Shown here: positions 1-8,170 of the stretch, one piece after another | How positions within the stretch are numbered: the first letter of the stretch is position 1 | How the letters are laid out: the number at the start of each line of letters is the position of its first letter | Assembly (NCBI GenBank): GCA_041736625.1 | Contig: JBGSTG010000014.1 | Location: 1 to 64,000 of the forward strand | Direction: 5' to 3' | DNA from: M3007 sp041736625 | Lineage (GTDB): Bacteria > Bacteroidota > Bacteroidia > Chitinophagales > Saprospiraceae | Length of the DNA stretch: 64,000 nt | Position numbers and translations under genes: made by a program | Notes under the pieces: model-generated | The model's input: the letters and a program-made list of their open reading frames with translations, nothing else | What the model was told of the DNA's origin: nothing | Database searches by the model: none

Positions 1-290
1 GAATGCGGAATGCGGAGTGCGGAATACAAGGGCGCTTGGTCTCACGTTTTGACCAGGCGTTCTTGTATTCCGCTTTAGAATGAATTTGGTTGGGTGGTGG
101 TCTATTCTTCTGCCTTTGGCGTGAGGGGCCAAGCTTTCCCCCACCCTTTTTTAAGAACGACTTGTCATCCTGAGCCCGAGGGGCGAAGGATATCCCCGGA
201 ACAACTGATGTAAAGGGGGTAGTTCGTTTCAAGGTAAGACCAAGCGCCCTTTTATTCCGCATTCCGCACTCCGAATTCCGCATTCGACCG
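1..290. repeat. Dispersed composite inverted repeat, copy A
   Basis: Positions 1-41 are, with small differences, the reverse complement of 238-285: both carry the phrase ttccgcattccgcac next to gcgcccttt. They form imperfect terminal inverted repeats. Between them, about 115-200 contains a core with gacttgtcatcctgagccc followed by gcgaaggat, a motif type common as intergenic repeats in many bacteria (from general knowledge). A second copy lies at 45240-45470 with the core inverted relative to the right end. No open frame of interest is inside. The right end forms the last codons of the glycosyltransferase gene at 252-1469. Confidence 0.75.
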
Positions 291-1469
291 CGCTCTTTCC
301 GCCCGTTCCCACAGCACCGACTGGCGTCCGCGCACATAGCGCAGAAAACCGGCGTACACCGCGTAATTCATCACGCAGAAATAATAGGGAATGAACAACG
401 CCTTGACCTTGATCTCGCGTTTAGCCAGCAGGTAGCCTGCCCAGGCGGCGGCGTAAAACAGGAGTTGGGCCGCCAGGGTAAGCTGGTAGAACGGCTTGCC
501 TTGCACGGCCAACGCTACGTTGCATGCGAAAACCACGGGCAGGAGCAGCGGCGCGAGCGTCCAGCGCAGCACCCGGTGCGAAATGTATTGAAAACTGAGC
601 ACACCGTAGCGGAACAGGTTGAGCAGGGGCGCCAGCCGCACGATGGCCTGTATGCCGCCGGCGGCGATGCGCACCTTGCGCTTCAGCTCTTCGGGTACGG
701 AAGCAGAGGCAGTTTCTACGGCGTACGCCTCGGGCTCATAGGCAACCCGCCAACCCTTCTGGGCAATGCGCAGGGTGAGGTAAAAATCCTCGATGATGGT
801 GTCGGAAGGCACGTGTTCGTACGCTTCGGTGCGGAAGGCGAACAACTCACCGGCGGCCCCGACCACAGAATAGAGTTCGTAGTCCCAGCGCTTGAGTGCG
901 CTCTCATATTTCCAGTAAATGCCTTCGCCGGCGCTGTTGGCGGCGGCGGCGTCGCCCAGGGTTATGCGTTTTTCTCCGGCTACGGCGCCCACGGCGGGGT
1001 TGTTGAAATGCCGCACCAGATTGCGCAGCGCCTCCGGGTTGACCAGCGTGTTGGCGTCGGTACTCACCACCACCGGCGCCTGCTGTTGCGCCATCGCCCG
1101 CTGAAACGCCGCTATCTTGCCCCTGCGCTCGGGCTGGTGCAGCAGCGTCCATTGAACACCCGCCGGGAAGGGGTACCGCTCCACCAGTTGCGGCGTGGCG
1201 TCGCTCGAACCGTCGGTCACCCACCAGAAGTGGATCTTGTCCTTGGGGTAATCGAACGCGAGGCTGTTGGCGATTTTCTCCTCGATCCAGTCGGCTTCAT
1301 TGAATGCACAAACAACAAAAGAAATGTCGGGCAAATGGCTTCCCTGCGCTTGGGTTGCGGAACCCCAAAGCCGCTTGATCCGAACCATCGCTAACAATAC
1401 CATTCCGTAACCCACGTAGGCGTAAAAGACCACAGCGATGCCAAACCAGAACAAAAATTCCATATTCAT
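252..1469 (-). CDS. Membrane GT2 family glycosyltransferase (processive type)
   Basis: A 405-residue inner-membrane glycosyltransferase of family GT2, predicted to add sugars from nucleotide donors on the cytoplasmic face during polysaccharide assembly. One N-terminal membrane helix (about residues 4-27) is followed by the catalytic domain with TDGSSDAT (nucleotide binding), STDANT (the metal-binding DxD region) and IIEDF (candidate catalytic acid). Four or so hydrophobic segments follow from about residue 290. The QxxRW motif of cellulose synthases is replaced by a KVRIAAGG stretch, as in hyaluronan/NodC-like and N-acetylglucosaminyl relatives. The last 10 residues or so (NAEFGVRNAE) are encoded by the dispersed repeat, so the original C-terminus was probably slightly different. 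The start ATG at 1469 has a CACCTTTG -7-like box 16 bases upstream. Substrate unknown. Confidence 0.85.
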   Translation of the reverse strand: MNMEFLFWFGIAVVFYAYVGYGMVLLAMVRIKRLWGSATQAQGSHLPDISFVVCAFNEADWIEEKIANSLAFDYPKDKIHFWWVTDGSSDATPQLVERYPFPAGVQWTLLHQPERRGKIAAFQRAMAQQQAPVVVSTDANTLVNPEALRNLVRHFNNPAVGAVAGEKRITLGDAAAANSAGEGIYWKYESALKRWDYELYSVVGAAGELFAFRTEAYEHVPSDTIIEDFYLTLRIAQKGWRVAYEPEAYAVETASASVPEELKRKVRIAAGGIQAIVRLAPLLNLFRYGVLSFQYISHRVLRWTLAPLLLPVVFACNVALAVQGKPFYQLTLAAQLLFYAAAWAGYLLAKREIKVKALFIPYYFCVMNYAVYAGFLRYVRGRQSVLWERAERARSNAEFGVRNAE

Positions 1470-1485
1470 TGCGTTTTTTGCAGTG

Positions 1486-1493
1486 CAAAGGTG
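1486..1493 (-). promoter_or_regulatory. Candidate -7 element of the 252-1469 glycosyltransferase
   Basis: The minus strand reads CACCTTTG, one mismatch from TAnnTTTG, 16 bases before the start codon. No clear -33 box was identified. Confidence 0.35.
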
Positions 1494-2022
1494 AGGGGTA
1501 TTGGCGAACTAAACTGACAATTGAAGGACGAAAGGTGAAATTTCAAAGTTTACTTAAATTTTATAATGCAAGATAGCGCTTATCTTACCTTCTTTTTCAA
1601 TTAATTATTTTGTGTAAGTCAATTTTTTACAATAAAAATTCTGCAAATCAAAAAAAGGCATAATATACCACATTCGGGTTATTTGTTATTGAAAAAAAAA
1701 AGCGTTTACTTTGTGTTTGTGTTCTGACGCGCTTGCTCCGTCTCCGGCGTTTCCCGAATCCCCTTTAATACCGAATCCCCTCTCTCATTGTGCTTTTACG
1801 TTGCTCTATTGATAAATCTGCGAACCGGATTTATCCATTGTGTCGTTTGGCACGCACCAGTTTGATTTTTAGGAGGCATGTGTTCCTGCCTGAACACTGA
1901 CTTTTTGATTGGCTTGGTTTTTGTTATATAGTCATTGCCCAAGAGTTCGATTTACCCCTTAATCAAACTGTCATCCTTTAATCCTTTTTGAGTTCAATCC
2001 TAATCCAATCGAAACAACTACT
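1494..2022. other. AT-rich intergenic region between divergent genes
   Basis: About 530 bases without a convincing gene on either strand. It is clearly more AT-rich than the flanking coding DNA and has several A/T runs. A short inverted repeat, gttcctgcctgaac, lies around 1882-1895. It probably holds the promoter and leader of the receiver gene at 2023; no perfect TAnnTTTG box was found close to that gene. A small RNA cannot be excluded by eye. Confidence 0.5.
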
Positions 2023-2418
2023 ATGCGACACACCATTCTGATCGTAGAAGACTACGACAGTCTGCGGCAGCTCTTGGGAACCTATCTGTCCAGATTTTAC
2101 AGCGTACTGGGCGCCAAAGACGGCGTTGAGGCCATGAGTTGGTTGCATCGCGGCCTGGTGCCCGATGCCGTCATAACCGACTTGCAGATGCCCGAGCTCG
2201 ACGGTATTGCGCTTATCACGCACCTGCGCGACAGCGGTCTGTACCGCGACATTCCCCTTATCGTCATTACAGGTGAGAAAAATGAAGAAACCGAGCGGCG
2301 GTGTCGCCAGTTCGGCATACAGGCCTTTATCGAAAAGCCATTTAATCCGCTAATCTTGCAACAGCAACTGGATCAACTGTTTTCTACCCCCAAGCAGTTG
2401 GCCGTTTCTGCCGTTTAA
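2023..2418 (+). CDS. Single-domain response regulator (CheY-like receiver)
   Basis: A 131-residue stand-alone receiver domain of two-component systems, with no output domain. Visible hallmarks are the acidic pair E9/D10, the phospho-acceptor D53 (VITDLQMPE), the switch residue T83 (VITGEK) and the conserved K105 (EKPF). Such proteins work by phosphorylation-dependent protein contact in the cytoplasm. No histidine kinase is encoded nearby. The gene ends 31 bases before the sugar transferase at 2450 on the same strand, so it is probably part of the exopolysaccharide transcription unit and may tune it. That next protein starts with a degenerate receiver-like region, which makes a functional link plausible but unproven. 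Confidence 0.92.
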   Translation: MRHTILIVEDYDSLRQLLGTYLSRFYSVLGAKDGVEAMSWLHRGLVPDAVITDLQMPELDGIALITHLRDSGLYRDIPLIVITGEKNEETERRCRQFGIQAFIEKPFNPLILQQQLDQLFSTPKQLAVSAV

Positions 2419-2449
2419 CCCCCAATTTGTAAACCAAAAAAAACGACTC

Positions 2450-3559
2450 ATGCTTGTTTATTACGACGAAACCGTTCTTTCAGAAAAAAAGCAGGTCACC
2501 GCAAAAAATATCCTCTTGCTGGGTTTTTCCGGCAGTTTGGATACCCTCGTGCGCGACACGACGTTCGACGGCGAAGACGGCCTTTTCTGGGAAACCATCA
2601 GCCATCCGTTGCGCGCCCAGCGCCGGTTGGAAGACATCCTGCATGACAAGAACGCAGAGCCCTTGCCCAACGCGATCATTTGCAACTGGCAATGGTTGAA
2701 CCAATACGGCGGAAGTTTTGCCGTCTGGCTCCGCGAACAATCCACCATGCGCGACATCCCCTTTATTGCACTGGCCGAACCCCGCACGCCGATAACGGTG
2801 GAGGAAATGGTCGAATGGGGTCTCGACGACTGCTACAATTTCCCGGTCTCCTGGAACATCCTGGAGAAACGCATTCTGTTCCTGACGGAGTACAAGTCGC
2901 GCATTCGCGAAAAAGCCGAAACCCTTCAGCAGGAACAATACAAGGTGAAAATACCGTTGTTCAAACGCCTGATGGACATTGCAGGCGCCGGCATCGGTAT
3001 TTTACTGACCATGCCGATCTGGTTGCCCACCGTTATCGCCATCCGGCTGGAATCTGAAGGCCCCGTCATCTACCGCTCCAAAAGGGTAGGCGCCGGCTAC
3101 CAGGTTTTCAATTTCCTCAAGTTCCGCTCCATGTACAAAGACGCCGACCAGCGTCTGAAAGACCTCCAGCACCTCAACCAGTACCAGGACGGGGGCGCCT
3201 TTGTGAAAATTGCCAACGACCCGCGCATCACCCGGGTGGGGCGTATTATCCGTAAATACAGCATCGACGAACTTCCGCAGCTCATCAACATCCTGCGCGG
3301 CGACATGTCGCTCGTGGGCAATCGACCGCTGCCCCTCTACGAGGCCGAACACCTGACCAACGACGTATTCAGCGGCCGCTTTATGGCGCCTGCGGGCCTC
3401 ACCGGCTTGTGGCAGGTCACCAAACGCGGTTCCAACGACATGAGTATGGAGGAGCGCATCAGACTGGATATCGCTTACCGCGACAACCTGTCGCTGCGCA
3501 CCGACCTGCACATCATGGTGCGAACCTTTACTTCCTTTATACAGAAAGAGAACGTTTGA
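2450..3559 (+). CDS. Exopolysaccharide sugar-phosphate transferase with N-terminal pseudo-receiver
   Basis: Residues about 165-369 are a bacterial sugar transferase domain (PF02397: WcaJ, PssY and the catalytic half of WbaP). This family transfers a sugar phosphate to undecaprenyl phosphate and starts a polysaccharide repeat unit. Evidence: one hydrophobic re-entrant segment near 172-196, the KFRSM motif, DELPQLINILRGDMSLVG followed by NRP where PRP is usual, and GLTGLWQV. Residues about 20-150 precede it in place of the transmembrane helices of WcaJ/WbaP. By length and hydrophobic pattern (NILLLGF, PFIALAEP, GLDDCYNFPV) they resemble a receiver fold lacking the phospho-acceptor aspartate. 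The gene follows the CheY-like gene and begins the glycosyltransferase run. The function of the N-terminal domain is inference. Confidence 0.87.
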   Translation: MLVYYDETVLSEKKQVTAKNILLLGFSGSLDTLVRDTTFDGEDGLFWETISHPLRAQRRLEDILHDKNAEPLPNAIICNWQWLNQYGGSFAVWLREQSTMRDIPFIALAEPRTPITVEEMVEWGLDDCYNFPVSWNILEKRILFLTEYKSRIREKAETLQQEQYKVKIPLFKRLMDIAGAGIGILLTMPIWLPTVIAIRLESEGPVIYRSKRVGAGYQVFNFLKFRSMYKDADQRLKDLQHLNQYQDGGAFVKIANDPRITRVGRIIRKYSIDELPQLINILRGDMSLVGNRPLPLYEAEHLTNDVFSGRFMAPAGLTGLWQVTKRGSNDMSMEERIRLDIAYRDNLSLRTDLHIMVRTFTSFIQKENV

Positions 3560-3656
3560 CAAACCGGCGCTCAACGCCCCTTTCGATGGCTCGCCTGCCC
3601 CCGGGGTACGCGGGCCATCCATTGTTTTTGGTACCCTATTTGCAGTACTTCTACAA

Positions 3657-4646
3657 ATGGAAGAAATCAAGGTAACCATCATAACGGTCAACTACAACCA
3701 GGCAGACGCCACCTTCGCCCTGCTGGACAGTTTGCGCCTGCAAGACTATGCAAACCTCGAGGTGATCGTGGTCGACAACGCCAGTCGCGAAGACCCGCTA
3801 CCCGTGCTCGCCCAGCGATACCCGGAGGTGGTCGCCGTGCGCAGCGCGCGCAACCTCGGTTTTGCCGGCGGCAACAACCTGGCCCTGCCTCTGGCCACCG
3901 GGCAGTACCTTTTTTTCATCAACAACGACACGGAAGTGCCTCCGGGATGCATACGGACGATGGTCGACTTCATGCGCCGGCATCCGCAATCCGGCCTGTT
4001 GAGCCCGCTCATTCTGTACCATCCGGAAGCCGCCGGACAGGACAACCTGATCCAATACGCCGGAATGACCCCGGTGAGCACCCTGACCGGCAGAAACCGG
4101 ACCATCGGCGAGCAGCAAACCGACGAAGGGCAGTTTGACACCCCCAGCCCCACCGCCTATGCCCACGGCGCAGCCATGATGATGCCCCGCGCCGTGCTGG
4201 ATGCGGTGGGACCCATGTTCAGCGATTTTTTTTTGTACTACGAGGAGCTCGACTGGGGCGAACGCGTGCGCCGCGCCGGGTACGAAATCTGGGTGGAACC
4301 CCGGGCGCGTATTTTTCACAAAGAAAGCCTGACGGTGGGCAAAATGGGCGGCCTGAAAACCTATTTCCTGAACCGAAACCGCGTGTTGTTCATGCGGCGA
4401 AACCGTCCGGGCTTCAAACACCTGTTGTTCCTGGCCTATTGGTGGCTGGTGGTAACCCCAAAAAGCCTTTTGCAATTTACCTTGCGCCGCGACGCGGAGA
4501 ACCGCAGCGCCTTTCTGCTTAGCCTTTGGTGGCAGCTTTATCCGCGCACCGCCAACCGATACGAAGCCGTAGGGAAACAGACCGCCAATGCGTCCTCATC
4601 GGCAACAACCATATCCCCACAGCCGGCATCCCTCCTACACAAGTGA
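3657..4646 (+). CDS. GT2 family glycosyltransferase (rhamnosyltransferase-like)
   Basis: A 329-residue soluble or peripheral glycosyltransferase of the GT2 WcaE/rhamnosyl subgroup. It has the usual opening TIITVNYNQ, then VVDNAS, NLGFAGGNN, the DxD-type NNDTEV near residue 90 and the acceptor-side motif EELDWGERVRRAGYEIW. The region after about 250 has a weak hydrophobic segment, likely for membrane association. It probably adds one sugar to the lipid-linked repeat unit begun by the transferase at 2450. A short intergenic stretch of about 100 bases separates the two. The partial rmlD at the right edge of the window suggests dTDP-rhamnose is made in this cell, but a rhamnosyl specificity here is a guess. 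Confidence 0.85.
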   Translation: MEEIKVTIITVNYNQADATFALLDSLRLQDYANLEVIVVDNASREDPLPVLAQRYPEVVAVRSARNLGFAGGNNLALPLATGQYLFFINNDTEVPPGCIRTMVDFMRRHPQSGLLSPLILYHPEAAGQDNLIQYAGMTPVSTLTGRNRTIGEQQTDEGQFDTPSPTAYAHGAAMMMPRAVLDAVGPMFSDFFLYYEELDWGERVRRAGYEIWVEPRARIFHKESLTVGKMGGLKTYFLNRNRVLFMRRNRPGFKHLLFLAYWWLVVTPKSLLQFTLRRDAENRSAFLLSLWWQLYPRTANRYEAVGKQTANASSSATTISPQPASLLHK

Positions 4647-4655
4647 ACCACTGCC

Positions 4656-5891
4656 ATGATACTCCAAGCGATTACCCTCCTGTTTGCCATTGCTGCGGCC
4701 GCTACCGCCTTCCAACTCGTTTATCCTTTCCTGACCAACCTGTTCTCCCGGCTTTGGGGCGCGGAGCGCACCACACAATTGGCTGAAACCACCCGCGCCT
4801 ACGATTTCGGGTGCGTTATTACGGCGTACAAGAACGCCCGCATCGCCGGCCCGCTGGTACACTCTCTGCTCATTCAAAAGCATCCGAACCTGCATGTTTA
4901 CCTGGTGGCCGACGAATGCGCTGAGGTGGATCTGGACATAGACGATCCCCGCCTGACCATTCTGCGACCCGACCCGCCGCTTCGGCTCAAGGCTAAAAGC
5001 ATCATTTACGCCATGGATCGTTTTGTGCGCCCACACGACTTTACCGCCGTGTTCGACGCCGACAACCTGGCCCACCCGGCGTTTCTCGCCGTCGTCAACC
5101 AGTACGCCAACGCCGGGCACCGCTGCATCCAGGGTCGGCGCACAGCCAAAAACCTCGATTCCACCTACGCCGCCCTCGACAGCCTCGGCGAGCACTATAA
5201 AAACTACACAGAGCGGTTTGCCCCTTATCTGCTGGGCGGCTCGGCCGTAATCAGCGGTTCCGGCATGGCGACCGAAACGGCGCTGTACCGCGCGTACCTC
5301 GACAGTCCGGAAATCCAGCAAGGCAAGGAAATGTGGAAAAAAATGCTTCAGGAAGACAAAATTCTGCAAAATTTTCTCCTGCGTCGCAACGAGAAAATCG
5401 CTTACGCCTGGGATGCCGTTTGTTACGACGAGAAGGTAGACAGCGGGGATGCTGTGCAAACCCAGCGCAGCCGCTGGCTTTTTTCCTACTTCCAAAACCT
5501 GCCCAACGCCCTGGACATCCTGCGGCGCGGGGTGGTTAACCGGAGTGCCAACCAGTTTTTTTTCGGCATCACGACGTTGTTGCTCCCTATGTTCCTGCAA
5601 TTGGCCGCAGCGTTTGTGCTGGCGGTGCTCGGGCTGCTGCTTGCGCCGGTCTGGACGCTGGTGCTGGTACTCGCAGTAGCTGTTTTTGGGTTGAATGTGC
5701 TGTGGACGCTCCGGTTGTCTGATGCGCCCCAGGCGGTATGGGATGCCGTGTGGTCCACCCCGTTGTTTATTTGGCGACAATTGTTGGGACTGTTCAAAAT
5801 GCGCAATCCGAACAAGAACTTCAAACACACTGAACACCGTAAGTTTGTGACCGTGGATGAGCTGATCCAACAGCAGGAATCCAAACCCTAG
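4656..5891 (+). CDS. Membrane GT2 family glycosyltransferase
   Basis: A 411-residue glycosyltransferase starting 9 bases after the preceding gene. An N-terminal helix (about 1-22) leads into a catalytic domain with VITAYKN, FDADN (DxD), QEDKIL (candidate base) and QRSRW, which fits the QxxRW signature of processive GT2 enzymes. Hydrophobic helices follow at about residues 300-355, and a short charged cytoplasmic tail ends the protein. It may extend or polymerise the exopolysaccharide. The tight packing with neighbours on both sides argues for one operon running from 2023 or 2450 to 9031. Confidence 0.85.
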   Translation: MILQAITLLFAIAAAATAFQLVYPFLTNLFSRLWGAERTTQLAETTRAYDFGCVITAYKNARIAGPLVHSLLIQKHPNLHVYLVADECAEVDLDIDDPRLTILRPDPPLRLKAKSIIYAMDRFVRPHDFTAVFDADNLAHPAFLAVVNQYANAGHRCIQGRRTAKNLDSTYAALDSLGEHYKNYTERFAPYLLGGSAVISGSGMATETALYRAYLDSPEIQQGKEMWKKMLQEDKILQNFLLRRNEKIAYAWDAVCYDEKVDSGDAVQTQRSRWLFSYFQNLPNALDILRRGVVNRSANQFFFGITTLLLPMFLQLAAAFVLAVLGLLLAPVWTLVLVLAVAVFGLNVLWTLRLSDAPQAVWDAVWSTPLFIWRQLLGLFKMRNPNKNFKHTEHRKFVTVDELIQQQESKP

Positions 5892-5911
5892 TCATAGGAA
5901 GGGCCTTTGTC

Positions 5912-6625
5912 ATGAAACGCTTTATTTTCTGGTTTTCCCTCGCGCTGAACGTCGTTTTTATAATCGGCGCCGGCTTGTCCGTCGGTCGCCTGGGGGGTAT
6001 ACGACCCGCCTGGAGCCGCCTGGTGCACCGGGAGTTGCCGGCTTTGTACCGGCACCGCGTATCCCTTTTCGAGCGGTTGCCGGTAAAAAAAAATGCTGTT
6101 GTTTTTTTGGGCGACAGCCAGACCGAACAGGCAGAGTGGCACGAATTGTGTAATACCCCGACGTGGGTAGCGTTGAACAGGGGCATTGCCGGCGACGGTG
6201 TTTCCGGTGTGCTCTCGCGCGTGGATGAAGTGATGCGGCACCAACCCAGGATGGTGTTTTTGCAGATCGGCATCAACGACCTGTTGCTGGGCGCCCATCC
6301 GGAGGCTGTTGCTGAACAATACGACTTGCTGGTGCAGCGCATCCGGTCGGCGAACCCGGGTACCCAACTGGTGATCCAAAGCGTGCTGCCGGTGAACGAA
6401 AACTTTCGATATCTGGCAACCGACAACCGGCGCATTTCGACCCTCAACGAAAACCTGCAACGCATCGCCGAACGCCATGCCTTGCCGTATGTAGACCTGT
6501 ACACACCCGTTGTCGACGCTGGCGGCCGACTGTCTGCCGAGTACACCACCGACGGTGTACACCTCAACGGCGACGGCTACCGGGTGTGGATGCAAACCAT
6601 CATGCCCTTCATACCAAAAGAATAA
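5912..6625 (+). CDS. Membrane-anchored SGNH/GDSL hydrolase
   Basis: A 237-residue SGNH hydrolase with a single N-terminal membrane anchor (about residues 4-26), so the catalytic domain is probably periplasmic. The four blocks are visible: GDSQ 67-70 with nucleophile S69, GIAGD near 91-95, GIND 120-123, and DGVH 214-217 supplying D214 and H217. Relatives are lysophospholipase/TesA-like or acetyl-xylan esterase-like enzymes. Placed directly before an MBOAT acyltransferase and a second SGNH-like protein, it likely adds or removes acyl groups on the exopolysaccharide. The MBOAT gene starts 3 bases after its stop codon. Confidence 0.88.
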   Translation: MKRFIFWFSLALNVVFIIGAGLSVGRLGGIRPAWSRLVHRELPALYRHRVSLFERLPVKKNAVVFLGDSQTEQAEWHELCNTPTWVALNRGIAGDGVSGVLSRVDEVMRHQPRMVFLQIGINDLLLGAHPEAVAEQYDLLVQRIRSANPGTQLVIQSVLPVNENFRYLATDNRRISTLNENLQRIAERHALPYVDLYTPVVDAGGRLSAEYTTDGVHLNGDGYRVWMQTIMPFIPKE

Positions 6626-6628
6626 AAA

Positions 6629-8164
6629 ATGGTTTTCAACAGTTTAATCTTCCTTGTCTTCATTGCCCTGTTTTTCCCGCTGTATTTCGGAACGAAGGGG
6701 CGTTTGCGCATGTGGGTATGCTTGCTGGCCAGTTATTTGTTTTACGGCTGGTGGGATTGGCGGTTTCTCAGTCTGATCGTGTTCAGCACCGTTCTGGACT
6801 GGTGGTTTGGCTTGCTGATCGCTCACCAGGACGATAAAGCCTCGGTGGAAGCCCGGTTTGCGGAAGGGAGCACGGTTTTGCGGGCCTTCGCTCCGGTCAC
6901 CCGCTGGGCGGCCGGGCTGCATTTCAAGCGCAGCACGGTGCTCATTTTCAGCATGGCGATGAACCTGGGCTTTTTGGGTTTTTTCAAGTATTTCAACTTT
7001 TTTGCCGACTCGTTCGCCGACCTCATCCAGTTTTTCGGCATGACGCCCAACTGGCACACGCTGAACATCATCTTGCCGGTCGGCATTTCTTTTTACACCT
7101 TCCAGTCGATGTCGTACACCATCGACGTGTACCGCAAGGAGATCGGGTGGGAGCCTTCGCTGTTGCGTTTTGCCACGTTCATCGCCTTTTTTCCGCAGCT
7201 GGTGGCCGGGCCGATTGTGCGCGCCATCGACTTTTTGCCTCAGATGTATGAGGACAAGCGTTTTTCGTGGCACAATTTCAACTCGGGTCTGGGGCGGGTC
7301 ATGTGGGGTTTTTTCAAAAAGGTGGCCATAGCCGACTCCATCGCGCCTTTTGTGGATCAGGTATTCGATGTGCCGCAAGCTTTTTCGTCTTCACACCTGC
7401 TGCTGGGTGTTGTTTTTTATTCCTTCCAGATTTATTGCGATTTTTCGGGGTATTCCGACATTGCTATCGGCCTGGCCCGTATGCTGGGTTATACCTTCCC
7501 TGAAAATTTTCGTACACCGTATTTTTCTGCCAGTTTCTCCGAATTTTGGGCGCGCTGGCACATTTCGCTGTCCACGTGGCTGCGCGATTACCTGTACATA
7601 CCCCTGGGCGGCAACCGCAATGGCAAGTTCAACACTTACAAGAACAACATGCTCACCATGTTGCTCGGCGGGCTCTGGCATGGCGCCAACTGGGCGTTCG
7701 TATTCTGGGGATTTCTGCATGGTTTGTACCTGATCGGCCAGCGTGTGGTGCAGCCCCGGTGGCGCAGTTTCGTGCGTATGACGCACATGCCCGTGTGGCT
7801 CGACCGGGGTGTGGCCATTGCCACGGTTTACATCCTAACACTCGTCGCCTGGGTGTACTTTCGCGCCGGCAGCATCGGTTTGGCGGGAGGCGACAGCTTC
7901 GGCACGGCCAATGCGGTGTTGGGCGGCATTCTCCGGTTTGAAAATTTTAACTTTGACTCCGTTGTAAATAAATTTCAGGCGGTCAAGGGCATGGTGCTTA
8001 TCGGCATACTGTTGCTGGTTGAGCTGACCAATGTTCGTTTCCGCTGGAACGAACGGCAACTAGCCCAACCGGTTTGGCGCGTGGTGATCCTGGCGGCATT
8101 ACTTTGGCTCATTGCCCTATTCGGCACTTTTGGCGGCAGCGCGTTTATTTATTTTCAATTTTGA
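6629..8164 (+). CDS. MBOAT family O-acyltransferase (AlgI-like)
   Basis: A 511-residue polytopic membrane protein of the MBOAT family, the AlgI/PatA/WssH type that passes acyl groups across the inner membrane to an exported polysaccharide. Signature stretches are FWARWHISLSTWLRDYLY with PLGGNR, and GGLWHGANWAFVFWG, which holds the conserved catalytic histidine at about residue 351. Around ten hydrophobic segments are evident. An internal loop near residues 65-95 is polar, as in AlgI. It sits between two SGNH-like genes, the arrangement seen in alginate and cellulose acetylation loci (established for those systems). The acyl group and acceptor here are inferred. Confidence 0.92.
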   Translation: MVFNSLIFLVFIALFFPLYFGTKGRLRMWVCLLASYLFYGWWDWRFLSLIVFSTVLDWWFGLLIAHQDDKASVEARFAEGSTVLRAFAPVTRWAAGLHFKRSTVLIFSMAMNLGFLGFFKYFNFFADSFADLIQFFGMTPNWHTLNIILPVGISFYTFQSMSYTIDVYRKEIGWEPSLLRFATFIAFFPQLVAGPIVRAIDFLPQMYEDKRFSWHNFNSGLGRVMWGFFKKVAIADSIAPFVDQVFDVPQAFSSSHLLLGVVFYSFQIYCDFSGYSDIAIGLARMLGYTFPENFRTPYFSASFSEFWARWHISLSTWLRDYLYIPLGGNRNGKFNTYKNNMLTMLLGGLWHGANWAFVFWGFLHGLYLIGQRVVQPRWRSFVRMTHMPVWLDRGVAIATVYILTLVAWVYFRAGSIGLAGGDSFGTANAVLGGILRFENFNFDSVVNKFQAVKGMVLIGILLLVELTNVRFRWNERQLAQPVWRVVILAALLWLIALFGTFGGSAFIYFQF

Positions 8165-8170
8165 CCCCAA

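Noticed and set aside
1494..2022. A hidden small gene or RNA in the long intergenic region
   Set aside because: I saw no tRNA cloverleaf, no good open frame and only a weak 4-bp stem; there is not enough to call a feature.
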